Below are positions 26,885 through 34,439 of a stretch of DNA of 64,000 nucleotides, in pieces. The translations under genes were made by a program, and so were the position numbers. Source of the DNA: Bradyrhizobium sp. Ec3.3 (GTDB lineage: Bacteria; Pseudomonadota; Alphaproteobacteria; Rhizobiales; Xanthobacteraceae); assembly GCF_000472925.1 (NCBI RefSeq), contig NZ_AXAS01000029.1, forward strand, positions 62,001 to 126,000, written 5' to 3'. The notes under the pieces were generated by a model. That model ran no database searches. It had not been told where the DNA came from and was given only the letters and a program-made list of their open reading frames with translations. The stretch's first letter is position 1; the number at the start of each line of letters is the position of its first letter.

Positions 26885-27368
26885 GGTGGCCCCCGATCCA
26901 GTGGCGGACCAGACGGAGCAGCGATCGCAGTTCGGCATCGTCCGGCGGACTCTGCCGATAAGGCCCGCTCGCGAGGAGGCGGCCCACCCCGTCGGAGAAT
27001 TCCTCGCCGCCATAACTGCGATCGAGGAACGAGAGCCAGGCCGGCCCGACCAGAGGTGCCACCTGCTCGCGCGGAAAGGCGGCGAGCGCGGTTCGCCGCA
27101 CCAGCACGGTCAGTTTCGACAGCAGCTCCGACGCTCCCGAATTGCGGGCGTGCTCGATCCGATCGAGCTCCGCGAGCGCTTCCCGTCGGTAGCGGTTGAC
27201 GCGGCGCAGATGCACAAAGCGCCACACGCCCGCGACGATGGCGGCGAGCAGCAGGACAATTGCGAGCCGCGCCTCCCAGGTCTGCGGCCAGAGGCTCACC
27301 TCACGCGGCAGCGGAAAGTCGATCAGGCCGGCAACGGGATCGGCTGTCGTGGATGGAGCTTCAGCCAA
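26877..27368 (-). CDS. DUF4381 membrane protein of the MoxR-Bat operon
   Basis: 163 residues. I place the start at a TTG (27368) because GGAGG lies exactly six bases before it, and the start overlaps the stop of the DUF58 gene by 8 bases. After MAEAPSTTADPVAGLIDFPL comes a helix (LAIVLLLAAIVAGVWRFVHL) and a helical cytoplasmic part (RRVNRYRREALAELDRIEHA, then LVGPAWLSFLDRSYGGEEF). DUF4381 proteins are regular members of moxR operons; role unknown. A longer frame begins at 27428 but runs inside the DUF58 gene. Confidence 0.8.
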   Translation of the reverse strand: MAEAPSTTADPVAGLIDFPLPREVSLWPQTWEARLAIVLLLAAIVAGVWRFVHLRRVNRYRREALAELDRIEHARNSGASELLSKLTVLVRRTALAAFPREQVAPLVGPAWLSFLDRSYGGEEFSDGVGRLLASGPYRQSPPDDAELRSLLRLVRHWIGGHHA

Positions 27369-28347
27369 GCGCCGCCTCCGTCCGATTGTGGCCGGCGCCT
27401 GCGCCGTGATGGGCCGACAAGCCGCCAAGAAGACGACGAACCTGGCCAGCGGTATCCTCTGAGGCGCTGAGCGGCAACACGGGTACCCCGAGTTCGTGCG
27501 TCCAGGAAAAGATGCCTTTCAGCCGCTCCTGCGTGGCCTGCGATACGCTCTGGCGGACGCTGTGGCGTCCAACTTCGAGCCGGATCTGCAATTCGCCATC
27601 GGTCACGGTCATGCTGGCTGAAGGCGGCAAGTCGCTTTGCAGGGGGTCATGGACCAGCGCGGCGATCACGTCGTTGTGCCGGGCCATGGCGGCGACCATC
27701 TCGCGCGTGGCATCGTCCGCGCCGTCGAAATCGCTGATGATGACCACGGCGGCATCATGTGGTGCCCGGCGCCTCGCATGATCGAGCGCAGTGTTGAGCA
27801 TGGCCGGAGCGGAGACCAGGCCGCGCCCGACGCCGAGCGCCTCGTTGTACGTGACGATGGCAGCCAGGATCTGAAGCACGGTCGCCCGGCTGCGCCGTGC
27901 CCTTACCTCGACGAGATCACGATCGCCGAACACGACGGCGCCGACGCGATCACCGACGCCGAGCACCCGCCATGCCCCGATCGCCGCGGCCTCTGCCGCC
28001 GTCACCGATTTCATGGCGCGCCGGCTGCCGAAGAACATCGACAAGCGCTGGTCGACCACGAGAATGGTCTGCCGGTCACGCTCCTCGTTGAAGACGCGGA
28101 TATGCGGCTTGCGCAGCCGCGCCGTCACCTTCCAGTCAATCGAGCGGACGTCGTCGCCGGCGCGATAATCCCTGATCTCTTCGAAGTTCAGGCCGCGACC
28201 GCGCATGCGCGAGGCGAAGCGGCCCGAGAGCAGGCTGTGCACCGGCTGGCGCGGCAGGAACGAGATCTTGCGTCCGCGATATTCGAGCGCGATCAGATCG
28301 TCGAGACCGACATAGACACCTGGCGTTTTTGCTGATGTCCCGGTCAT
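27361..28347 (-). CDS. DUF58-domain protein of the MoxR-Bat operon
   Basis: 328 residues, no signal or helix, cytoplasmic. The DUF58 signature FEEIRDYRAGDDVRSIDWKV (about residues 55-74) is followed by TARLRKPHIRVFNEERDRQT and a degenerate VWA-like core (ILVVDQRLSMFFG, AVVIISDFDGADD). In characterised operons DUF58 proteins accompany MoxR ATPases as adaptors. It starts 7 bases after the moxR stop. Near its N-terminus is a segment (ALEYRGRKISFLPRQPVHSL) typical of this subgroup. Confidence 0.88.
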   Translation of the reverse strand: MTGTSAKTPGVYVGLDDLIALEYRGRKISFLPRQPVHSLLSGRFASRMRGRGLNFEEIRDYRAGDDVRSIDWKVTARLRKPHIRVFNEERDRQTILVVDQRLSMFFGSRRAMKSVTAAEAAAIGAWRVLGVGDRVGAVVFGDRDLVEVRARRSRATVLQILAAIVTYNEALGVGRGLVSAPAMLNTALDHARRRAPHDAAVVIISDFDGADDATREMVAAMARHNDVIAALVHDPLQSDLPPSASMTVTDGELQIRLEVGRHSVRQSVSQATQERLKGIFSWTHELGVPVLPLSASEDTAGQVRRLLGGLSAHHGAGAGHNRTEAALG

Positions 28348-28354
28348 GCTGGCC

Positions 28355-29389
28355 TCAGGCTGCTGCGACCAATTCAGTGATCTTGTCGATCACCTGGTCG
28401 GGCGTAACGCCCTGCGACACCGCCTCGTAGCTGAGGATGATCCGGTGCCGCAGGCAGTCATGGATCACGGCGCGGACATGATCGGGTGTCACGAAGTCGT
28501 ATTCGTCGAGCCAGGCCCGGGTGCGGGCGCAGCGGTCGAGCGCGAGGCTGCCGCGCGGGCTGGCGCCGACCTGCATCCATTTGCTCAGGGGCTCGCCGTA
28601 GCGGCCGGGAAAGCGCGTCGCGTAGATCACGTCGACCATGTATTTCTGCGCGAGATCGGAGACGAAGATGCCGTCGATCTCGCCGCGCGCATCCAGGATC
28701 GCCTGTTGCGGGATCGGCGGCGGCTCGGCTGCGTGGTCTTTCGGCTTCTGGGCGTTTTCGGCCCGATTGAGCGCGATGATTTCGCCTTCGATCGCCTCGT
28801 CGGGATAGGTGATGACGACGTGCATCAGGAAGCGGTCGAGCTGCGCCTCGGGAAGCGGGTAAGTACCCTCCTGCTCGATCGGGTTCTCGGTCGCGAGCAC
28901 CATGAACAGATCGGGCATCTTGTAGGTCTTGCCGGCGACGGTGACCTGGCGCTCCTCCATGGCTTCTAGCAGCGCGGACTGCACCTTGGCCGGCGCGCGG
29001 TTGATCTCGTCGGCGAGCACGAGGTTGGCGAAGATCGGCCCCTTCTGGAACTGAAACTGGCCACCCCTGTCGGTCTGGACGTAGATCTCCGCACCCGTCA
29101 CATCCGACGGCAACAGGTCCGGCGTAAATTGCACGCGCGAGAGATCGGCCGCGAGATTCTTTGCAAGAGTTTTGACCGCGCGGGTCTTGGCGAGGCCGGG
29201 GAGGCTCTCGATCAGCATGTTGCCATTGGCGAGCAGGCCGATCAGCATGCTCTCGACCAGGTGATCCTGGCCCAGCACCGCCTTTGCGATGCGCGACTTG
29301 AGCTCGAGCACGGAATCACGGGCCGCCGATTTCGTCGTGCTTCCCGGCTCTGTCACGGTTTGCGGCCGGTTCATCCTAAGATCAGGCAT
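28355..29389 (-). CDS. MoxR-family AAA+ ATPase
   Basis: 344 residues. AAA+ features of the MoxR group: VLGQDHLVESMLIGLL, P-loop ESLPGLAKTR, the insert PDLLPSDVTGAEIYVQT, Walker B LVLADEINRAPAKVQSALLE, sensor MVLATENPIEQEGTYPLPEA and arginine-finger region LDRFLMHV. MoxR ATPases act as chaperones that remodel or insert cofactors into clients presented by VWA proteins; here six genes of this kind follow each other with overlaps. Translation starts at MPDLRMNR (alternative Met five residues on). It follows the FGE-linked sulfatase by 67 bases, which suggests sulfatases may be its client (inference). Confidence 0.93.
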   Translation of the reverse strand: MPDLRMNRPQTVTEPGSTTKSAARDSVLELKSRIAKAVLGQDHLVESMLIGLLANGNMLIESLPGLAKTRAVKTLAKNLAADLSRVQFTPDLLPSDVTGAEIYVQTDRGGQFQFQKGPIFANLVLADEINRAPAKVQSALLEAMEERQVTVAGKTYKMPDLFMVLATENPIEQEGTYPLPEAQLDRFLMHVVITYPDEAIEGEIIALNRAENAQKPKDHAAEPPPIPQQAILDARGEIDGIFVSDLAQKYMVDVIYATRFPGRYGEPLSKWMQVGASPRGSLALDRCARTRAWLDEYDFVTPDHVRAVIHDCLRHRIILSYEAVSQGVTPDQVIDKITELVAAA

Positions 29390-29456
29390 GGCTGTCCGCC
29401 GATGAGAATGGTCTCCGGCCGTCCGGATCGGTGGCCGGAGCGCTTGTGCTCGCTGG

Positions 29457-31097
29457 CTATTTCGGTGCCGTCTTGTCGAGGCTCTTCATCAGCGCATCGA
29501 TCATCTGATCGATGCTGAAGCTCGCCGACCGCTGGCTTGGCGGATACTCCTTGAAGGTCTGAAGGAACGGCGCCACGCGCCAGACACCATACTGGATCAG
29601 ATAGGCGTTCTTCGCGAACCAGTCATAATATTGATCCGACACAATGTCGGCGCGCTCGAAAGGATCCATCCGCAGGTTGAACACCTTCGGTGCGCGCAAA
29701 CAGGTGAACGGGTTGGCCCAGACCACGAAACCGCCGGGCTCACGCTGCTCGCAGAACACGATCTTCCAGTCGTTATAGCGATAAGCGACCATGTTGCCGT
29801 CATCGTTGAAATAGTAGAATTCGCTGCGTGCCGACTTCGGCTGCTGGCCGGTCAGGTAGGGCAGCTGATTGTAGCCGTCGAGATGGACCTTGAAGGTCTT
29901 GCCGCCGAGATCGGTACCCTTCAGGAGCCGATCCTTGATGTCGGCATCACCGGCCGCGGCGAGCAGCGTCGGGAACCAGTCGAGACCGGAAACCATCTCG
30001 TTGGAGACATCGCCGGCCTTGATGCGGCCGGGCCACCGGATCATGGCGGGAACGCGGAACGCACCTTCCCAGTTCGTGTCCTTCTCGCTGCGGAACGGCG
30101 TCGTCGCCGCGTCCGGCCAAGACCATTGATTGGGACCATTGTCGGTCGTGTAGACGACGATGGTGTTGTTGGCGATGCCGAGATCGTCCAGCGCCTTGAG
30201 CAGCTTGCCGACGTCGCCGTCGTGCTCGATCATGCCATCGGCGTATTCATTGCCCGGCATGCCGCTCTGGCCCTGCATCGATGCGCGCACATGGGTGAAC
30301 GCGTGCATGCGCGTCGTGTTCATCCAGGTGAAGAATGGCTTGTTGGCCCGCGCTTGCCGCTGCATGAAATCGATCGCCGCCGCCGTCGTCTCGTCGTCGA
30401 CCGTTTCCATGCGCTTGCGGTTAAGCGGCCCGGTATCCTCGATCTTGCCATCGGCGGAGGCCTTGAGCACGCCACGCGGCGAGTTGCTCTTGGTGAAGGT
30501 GGTATCGTTCTTGGGATAATAGGGCCGCTCCGGCTCCTCCTCCGCATTCAGATGATAGAGGTTGCCAAAAAACTCGTCGAAGCCGTGTTTCGTCGGTAGA
30601 TATTCGTCCCGATCGCCGAGATGATTCTTTCCGAATTGTCCCGTCGCGTAGCCAAGGGGCTTGAGCGCCTGTGCGATCGTGACGTCGCGATCCTGCAAGC
30701 CGACCGCTGCGCCGGGAATACCGACCTTGCACAGGCCGGTGCGCAGGCAAACCTGACCCGTGATGAACGTCGAGCGGCCGGCCGTGCAGCTGTTCTCCGC
30801 ATAGTAGTCGGTGAAAATCATGCCTTCATTGGCGATGCGGTCGATGTTCGGCGTCTTGTACCCGACCAGCCCGCGCGTGTAGGCGCTGATGTTGGACTGA
30901 CCGACGTCGTCGCCGAAAATGACGAGGATGTTGGGTTTTGCCGTAGTCGGCTGCTGTGCGTTTGCAGGCGACTTGACGAAGGGAGACAGGCTTGTCGCGA
31001 CCAGAGCCGCTGTAAGCAGGCCGCGAAGCAGCGGTCTCCGGCTTCTGACAGCCGAGTTTGCCGCAGCCTTGCCCTTGTCTTTGACTTCGTCATCCAT
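29457..31097 (-). CDS. Arylsulfatase, Cys-type, Tat-exported, next to FGE
   Basis: 546 residues from MDDEVKDKGK; a longer open frame would overlap the FGE gene. The leader has a twin-arginine-like SRRPLLRG (residues 19-26), a hydrophobic core and a likely cleavage near ANAQQ. Metal-site NILVIFGDDVG, active-site NSCTAGRSTF with Cys104, GQFGKNHLGDRDE and YTTDNGPNQWSW follow. A periplasmic sulfatase needing formylglycine. It starts 10 bases after the FGE stop. The C-terminal third (VFNLRMDPFERADIV, QYGVWRVAPFLQTFKEYPPS) differs from the other sulfatase in this run, so the two probably prefer different substrates. Confidence 0.93.
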   Translation of the reverse strand: MDDEVKDKGKAAANSAVRSRRPLLRGLLTAALVATSLSPFVKSPANAQQPTTAKPNILVIFGDDVGQSNISAYTRGLVGYKTPNIDRIANEGMIFTDYYAENSCTAGRSTFITGQVCLRTGLCKVGIPGAAVGLQDRDVTIAQALKPLGYATGQFGKNHLGDRDEYLPTKHGFDEFFGNLYHLNAEEEPERPYYPKNDTTFTKSNSPRGVLKASADGKIEDTGPLNRKRMETVDDETTAAAIDFMQRQARANKPFFTWMNTTRMHAFTHVRASMQGQSGMPGNEYADGMIEHDGDVGKLLKALDDLGIANNTIVVYTTDNGPNQWSWPDAATTPFRSEKDTNWEGAFRVPAMIRWPGRIKAGDVSNEMVSGLDWFPTLLAAAGDADIKDRLLKGTDLGGKTFKVHLDGYNQLPYLTGQQPKSARSEFYYFNDDGNMVAYRYNDWKIVFCEQREPGGFVVWANPFTCLRAPKVFNLRMDPFERADIVSDQYYDWFAKNAYLIQYGVWRVAPFLQTFKEYPPSQRSASFSIDQMIDALMKSLDKTAPK

Positions 31098-31107
31098 TTG
31101 GCACTCG

Positions 31108-32115
31108 CTACTTTCCAGAAGGCAGCGGTGAGGGCGCAGAAGCTGGCATCCGCACCACGCACCTGAATCCGACATGGCACGTCGACGTGTCGACCGGTTC
31201 CGCATGACGCGCAGCGGGGCGATAACGGCGGCAGTAGTTCGGCGCGCAAAGATGCGAACCGCCCTTCAAGACTTTCCGCGGTATCCGGATGCTTGGTTGA
31301 CATGGATCAAAGCTCGCCTCCTCGCGGCCGCCGCGCGGATTGAGCGGGATGCAGCAGGGCTTCGCCGCGTCGGCCTGATGCCTCGGCGACCACCAGTCCG
31401 AGGTCCACTCCCAGACATTGCCGATCATGTCGTAGAGGCCGTAACCGTTCGGGGGAAAGGCCATGACCGGCGAGGTACGCTCGAACCCATCCTCGCCGAG
31501 GTTTTGGACAGGGAAGCTTCCCTGCCAGATATTGGCCATGTGTCTGCCGCCCGGCGTCAGCGTGTTGCCCCAGGCGAATTCCTCGCCGTCGAGCCCGCCG
31601 CGCGCGGCGAACTCCCATTCCGCTTCGGTCGGCAGGTCCTTGCCGGCCCAGCGCGCATAGGCGAGCGCATCGCTATAGGAGACGTGGACGACCGGATGAT
31701 CGTCGAGCCCCCTGAGGTTGCTTTTCGGTCCGTAGGGATGCCGCCAATTGGCGCCGCGCATGAACGTCCACCACTGGCTCCAATCCTTCAGATCCGTGAT
31801 GCGCGGGAGCGGCGAGAAGACCAGCGATCCGGCATAGAGCATCTCGCGCACCGCGCCGGGATAATCCTTCGCGTCGGGAACGATCTGGGCTTCGGTGACA
31901 TGGCCGGTCGCGTTGACGAACTCCTTGAACTGCCGGTTGGTCACCGGCGTTCGATCGATCCAGAAGCCGTCGACCGAGGCGCGGTGGCTCGGCGCTTCCT
32001 CGGGATAGTGGTGATCGGATCCCATCAGGAAGGTGCCGCCGGAGACGAACACCATCTCGCCGGTCCGCGTGTCGTCCGGTCGCCACACGCAATGATCCAT
32101 GTCCACCCGCAACAT
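31108..32115 (-). CDS. Formylglycine-generating enzyme (SUMF1/FGE family)
   Basis: 335 residues without a signal peptide, so cytoplasmic. It oxidises the sulfatase active-site Cys to formylglycine. The FGE-sulfatase fold is clear: GEMVFVSGGTFLMGSDHHYP, VDGFWIDRTPVTNRQFKEFV, LPTEAEWEFAARGGLDGEEF, GNVWEWTSDWW, and the catalytic Cys pair in SHLCAPNYCRRYRPAARH followed by VGFRCVVR. Met choices are 32130, 32115 and 32100; I use 32115 because GGAG lies seven bases ahead. Head of the minus-strand run, immediately before a Cys-type sulfatase, which strongly supports this role. Confidence 0.93.
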   Translation of the reverse strand: MLRVDMDHCVWRPDDTRTGEMVFVSGGTFLMGSDHHYPEEAPSHRASVDGFWIDRTPVTNRQFKEFVNATGHVTEAQIVPDAKDYPGAVREMLYAGSLVFSPLPRITDLKDWSQWWTFMRGANWRHPYGPKSNLRGLDDHPVVHVSYSDALAYARWAGKDLPTEAEWEFAARGGLDGEEFAWGNTLTPGGRHMANIWQGSFPVQNLGEDGFERTSPVMAFPPNGYGLYDMIGNVWEWTSDWWSPRHQADAAKPCCIPLNPRGGREEASFDPCQPSIRIPRKVLKGGSHLCAPNYCRRYRPAARHAEPVDTSTCHVGFRCVVRMPASAPSPLPSGK

Positions 32116-32597
32116 GGTCAGACTCCACATCGTTCCCGCTGCCTCAGGGTAGTGGTATTCGGCGATTTCGACGGCTGCGGTTGGCGCGTCTCAGGCGGCA
32201 CATTGGTCGGGTTCCCATGTCTGCCGGAGGTTCGAGAAAGCCGATGGCCCCTCCCCTCCTTTTCTCTGCGCGCGCGTCACTGCGCACGCAGCCGGCCTTG
32301 CGGCGCGTGATCCGCCTTCAGCGGATGATCGCGACGAATATCGTTGAGGTTGCAAAGGCTAACCCAACTTTCGCGCGCTGTGATGTGCAGATCGTGCCAG
32401 CACGCGTCGCGTGCAGGCGTCACGCAGTAACGCGTGAGGCGAGATTTTCCAATTGGCCCCGCGCAACCCCAAGTTCCTTTATGTGGAATTCAAGGAAGAT
32501 TTTCCTCAGCTTCGGAAGTTGGCTCGTCGCGCCGCCGTGATGGCAGGGGACTGCAACTTGCCGCAGAATCAACACGCTTCGGCATCACGCTCACGGA
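32116..32597. other. Divergent intergenic region between the FGE operon and an AraC gene
   Basis: 482 bases without a gene I can support. It should hold the promoters of both divergent units. Visible dyads are ATCCGC / GCGGAT (32310-32315 and 32321-32326, 5-base spacer) and CACGCGT / ACGCGTG around 32401-32436. Toward the right end the DNA is richer in A+T (AATTCAAGGAAGATTTTCC near 32490-32510), which may mark the AraC promoter. Which element belongs to which gene cannot be read from sequence. Confidence 0.4.
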
Positions 32598-33575
32598 ATG
32601 GGGACGCATCTACTGGTTGATTCGCGAAGGCTCGACGGTTTCGAAGGGCTGCATCAGGCTGTCCACGGGACCCATGTCGACGTGATGCAGCTCGGGCGCG
32701 GCAGGCTCCGCGGCACCTTGTCTCATGTGGGCATCGGCGACTTTTCGCTCAGCATCGGCTCCTTCAACGTCGGCATGCGGACGCAACGGATCTCAAGCGA
32801 CGACAAGCTGATCGTCGGCATGCTGCTGACGGCCGAAGACCGGGTCAATCACTGGTCGTTCGATATGCGGCCGACCGACGTTCTGGTCATGCCGCCGCTG
32901 GTCGAGCATGACGGCATCTTCCACGGCGCCTCCGCCTATGCGGCGATGCGGTTCGACCTCGATGAGGTCGCCTCGATCTTCGGCGGTGAACCGCGACTTG
33001 CCGATCCCGAAAGCTGGCGCCACAAGAACCACTTTCGCGCCGATCTCGACGTCGGTCACGTCGCCGCGTCCCGGCTGAGCCGGATCGTGCTCCAGCTCGG
33101 AACGCATGACGGCGCCCTGTCCGACTCGTCCGCCGAGTTCTGGAAGCGAGCGATCGCCGAATGCATGGGAATGACGGTCCTGTCCTCATTGCCGCCGGAT
33201 GGAAACGCGCGGCTGCCGTCGGCGCGACGGATCATCCGCAAGGTCGAGGATTATCTGGAAGAAGCGGGCATCCGTCCGGTCCATATCTCGGAGATTTGCG
33301 TCGCGCTCGGCGTGCCGCGTCGCTCGCTGCACCGCGCCTTCAATGAAGTGTTCGGCGTCGGACCGGTGACTTTCCTGCGCCACAAGCGCCTGTGCACCAT
33401 CCACTCGATCCTGCGCGAAAGCATTCCCGGCTCGACGACGGTGGCAACCGTCGCAATGCAGCAGGGCTTCTACGAGCTCGGACGGTTCTCGCATTACTAC
33501 CGCGCGATGTTCGGCGAGTATCCGTCGCAGACGCTGGGCGTGCCGGTCGCCGAACTCGTCGATCGGCCGCTTTGA
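32598..33575 (+). CDS. AraC-family transcriptional regulator
   Basis: 325 residues. The N-terminal cupin-like sensor region (GTLSHVGIGDFSLSIGSFNV, MRPTDVLVMPPLVEHDGIFH) is followed by the C-terminal double HTH: HISEICVALGVPRRSLHRAF and TVATVAMQQGFYELGRFSHY, ending YRAMFGEYPSQTL. This is a normal-length AraC activator. It is divergent from the FGE-sulfatase-MoxR run, so it is the obvious candidate regulator of that run (inference). The start ATG has no strong ribosome site; a downstream Met at the MQLGRGRL segment is an alternative. Confidence 0.88.
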   Translation: MGTHLLVDSRRLDGFEGLHQAVHGTHVDVMQLGRGRLRGTLSHVGIGDFSLSIGSFNVGMRTQRISSDDKLIVGMLLTAEDRVNHWSFDMRPTDVLVMPPLVEHDGIFHGASAYAAMRFDLDEVASIFGGEPRLADPESWRHKNHFRADLDVGHVAASRLSRIVLQLGTHDGALSDSSAEFWKRAIAECMGMTVLSSLPPDGNARLPSARRIIRKVEDYLEEAGIRPVHISEICVALGVPRRSLHRAFNEVFGVGPVTFLRHKRLCTIHSILRESIPGSTTVATVAMQQGFYELGRFSHYYRAMFGEYPSQTLGVPVAELVDRPL

Positions 33576-33740
33576 CGGCGGCCTCCAAACGGGCTTCCCG
33601 GCCGACCGTGCGGCGTCACGCCCTGCGTGCTTCGCATTGAACCTATCCCGGATAAAGTGCACCAATAACCAGAGTGATTCTGGTCACATTTCCTGCGGCT
33701 GTCCCCCTGCTACGCGGGGACGCCAGAACCTTTGAATTGG

Positions 33741-34421
33741 ATGAGAAAGCCCATGAGACGCCTGATCGGTGCCACGGCCGGCGTGTTCTGCCTTGCGGCG
33801 CCCGCGTGGGCCGAAACTCCGGCCGCGATCGTCGAGGACGTGCAGGGCAAGGTCGACGGCGTCGAGTTCATGGACTACGTGGCGCCCGGCAAGGTCATCA
33901 AGCTCGGCCCAAAGGGCACGCTGGTGCTCGGCTATCTCAAATCATGCTGGCGCGAGACCATCACCGGCGGGGTCGTCCTCGTCGGCGCCGAGCAAAGCTC
34001 GGTGCAGCTCGGTGACGTCCAGCGAGTCAAGGTGCCCTGCGACGCCAACGCCGCGCAGCTCTCCGAGCGCGAGGCCAACCAGAGCGCAGCAACCACCTTC
34101 CGCACCGTGCGCTCGGACACGAAGGGCGCGCCGGCAAAGCTGCCCACGATTTACGGCGTATCGCCGCTGGTCCAGGCCAAGAGCGGCAGCACGCTGGTCA
34201 TCGAGCGCACGGACGGCAAGGAGCCGACGATCACCGTACCGCTGAAGAGCGATAATCTGGTCGCCGGCAAGTTCTACGACTTCGCAAAGGCCGGCAAGAC
34301 GCTGACCCCCGGCGGCACCTACCTCGCGACCCTCGGCGCGCGGCGCTACACCTTCCAGGTCGACGCTCAAGCGACTTCGTCCGCGGCGCCGATCGTCGGC
34401 CGGCTGCTGCGGCTCGAATAG
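33741..34421 (+). CDS. Periplasmic FecR-like protein preceding a CHASE2 cyclase
   Basis: 226 residues. Signal peptide RRLIGATAGVFCLAAPAWA after a short basic leader; Mets at 33741 and 33753 both fit, and an upstream TTG is also open. The mature start AIVEDVQGKVDGVEFMDYVA, then GPKGTLVLGYLKSCW and ITGGVVLVGAEQSSVQLGDV, resembles the beta-rich repeats of FecR-like periplasmic domains. The C-terminal part (TPGGTYLATLGARRYTFQVD) is another beta domain. It lies 18 bases before the CHASE2 cyclase gene, so it may present a signal to that sensor, as FecR/CHASE2 pairs do elsewhere (inference). Confidence 0.6.
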   Translation: MRKPMRRLIGATAGVFCLAAPAWAETPAAIVEDVQGKVDGVEFMDYVAPGKVIKLGPKGTLVLGYLKSCWRETITGGVVLVGAEQSSVQLGDVQRVKVPCDANAAQLSEREANQSAATTFRTVRSDTKGAPAKLPTIYGVSPLVQAKSGSTLVIERTDGKEPTITVPLKSDNLVAGKFYDFAKAGKTLTPGGTYLATLGARRYTFQVDAQATSSAAPIVGRLLRLE

Positions 34422-34439
34422 GCGGCACGCGACGGGGCG

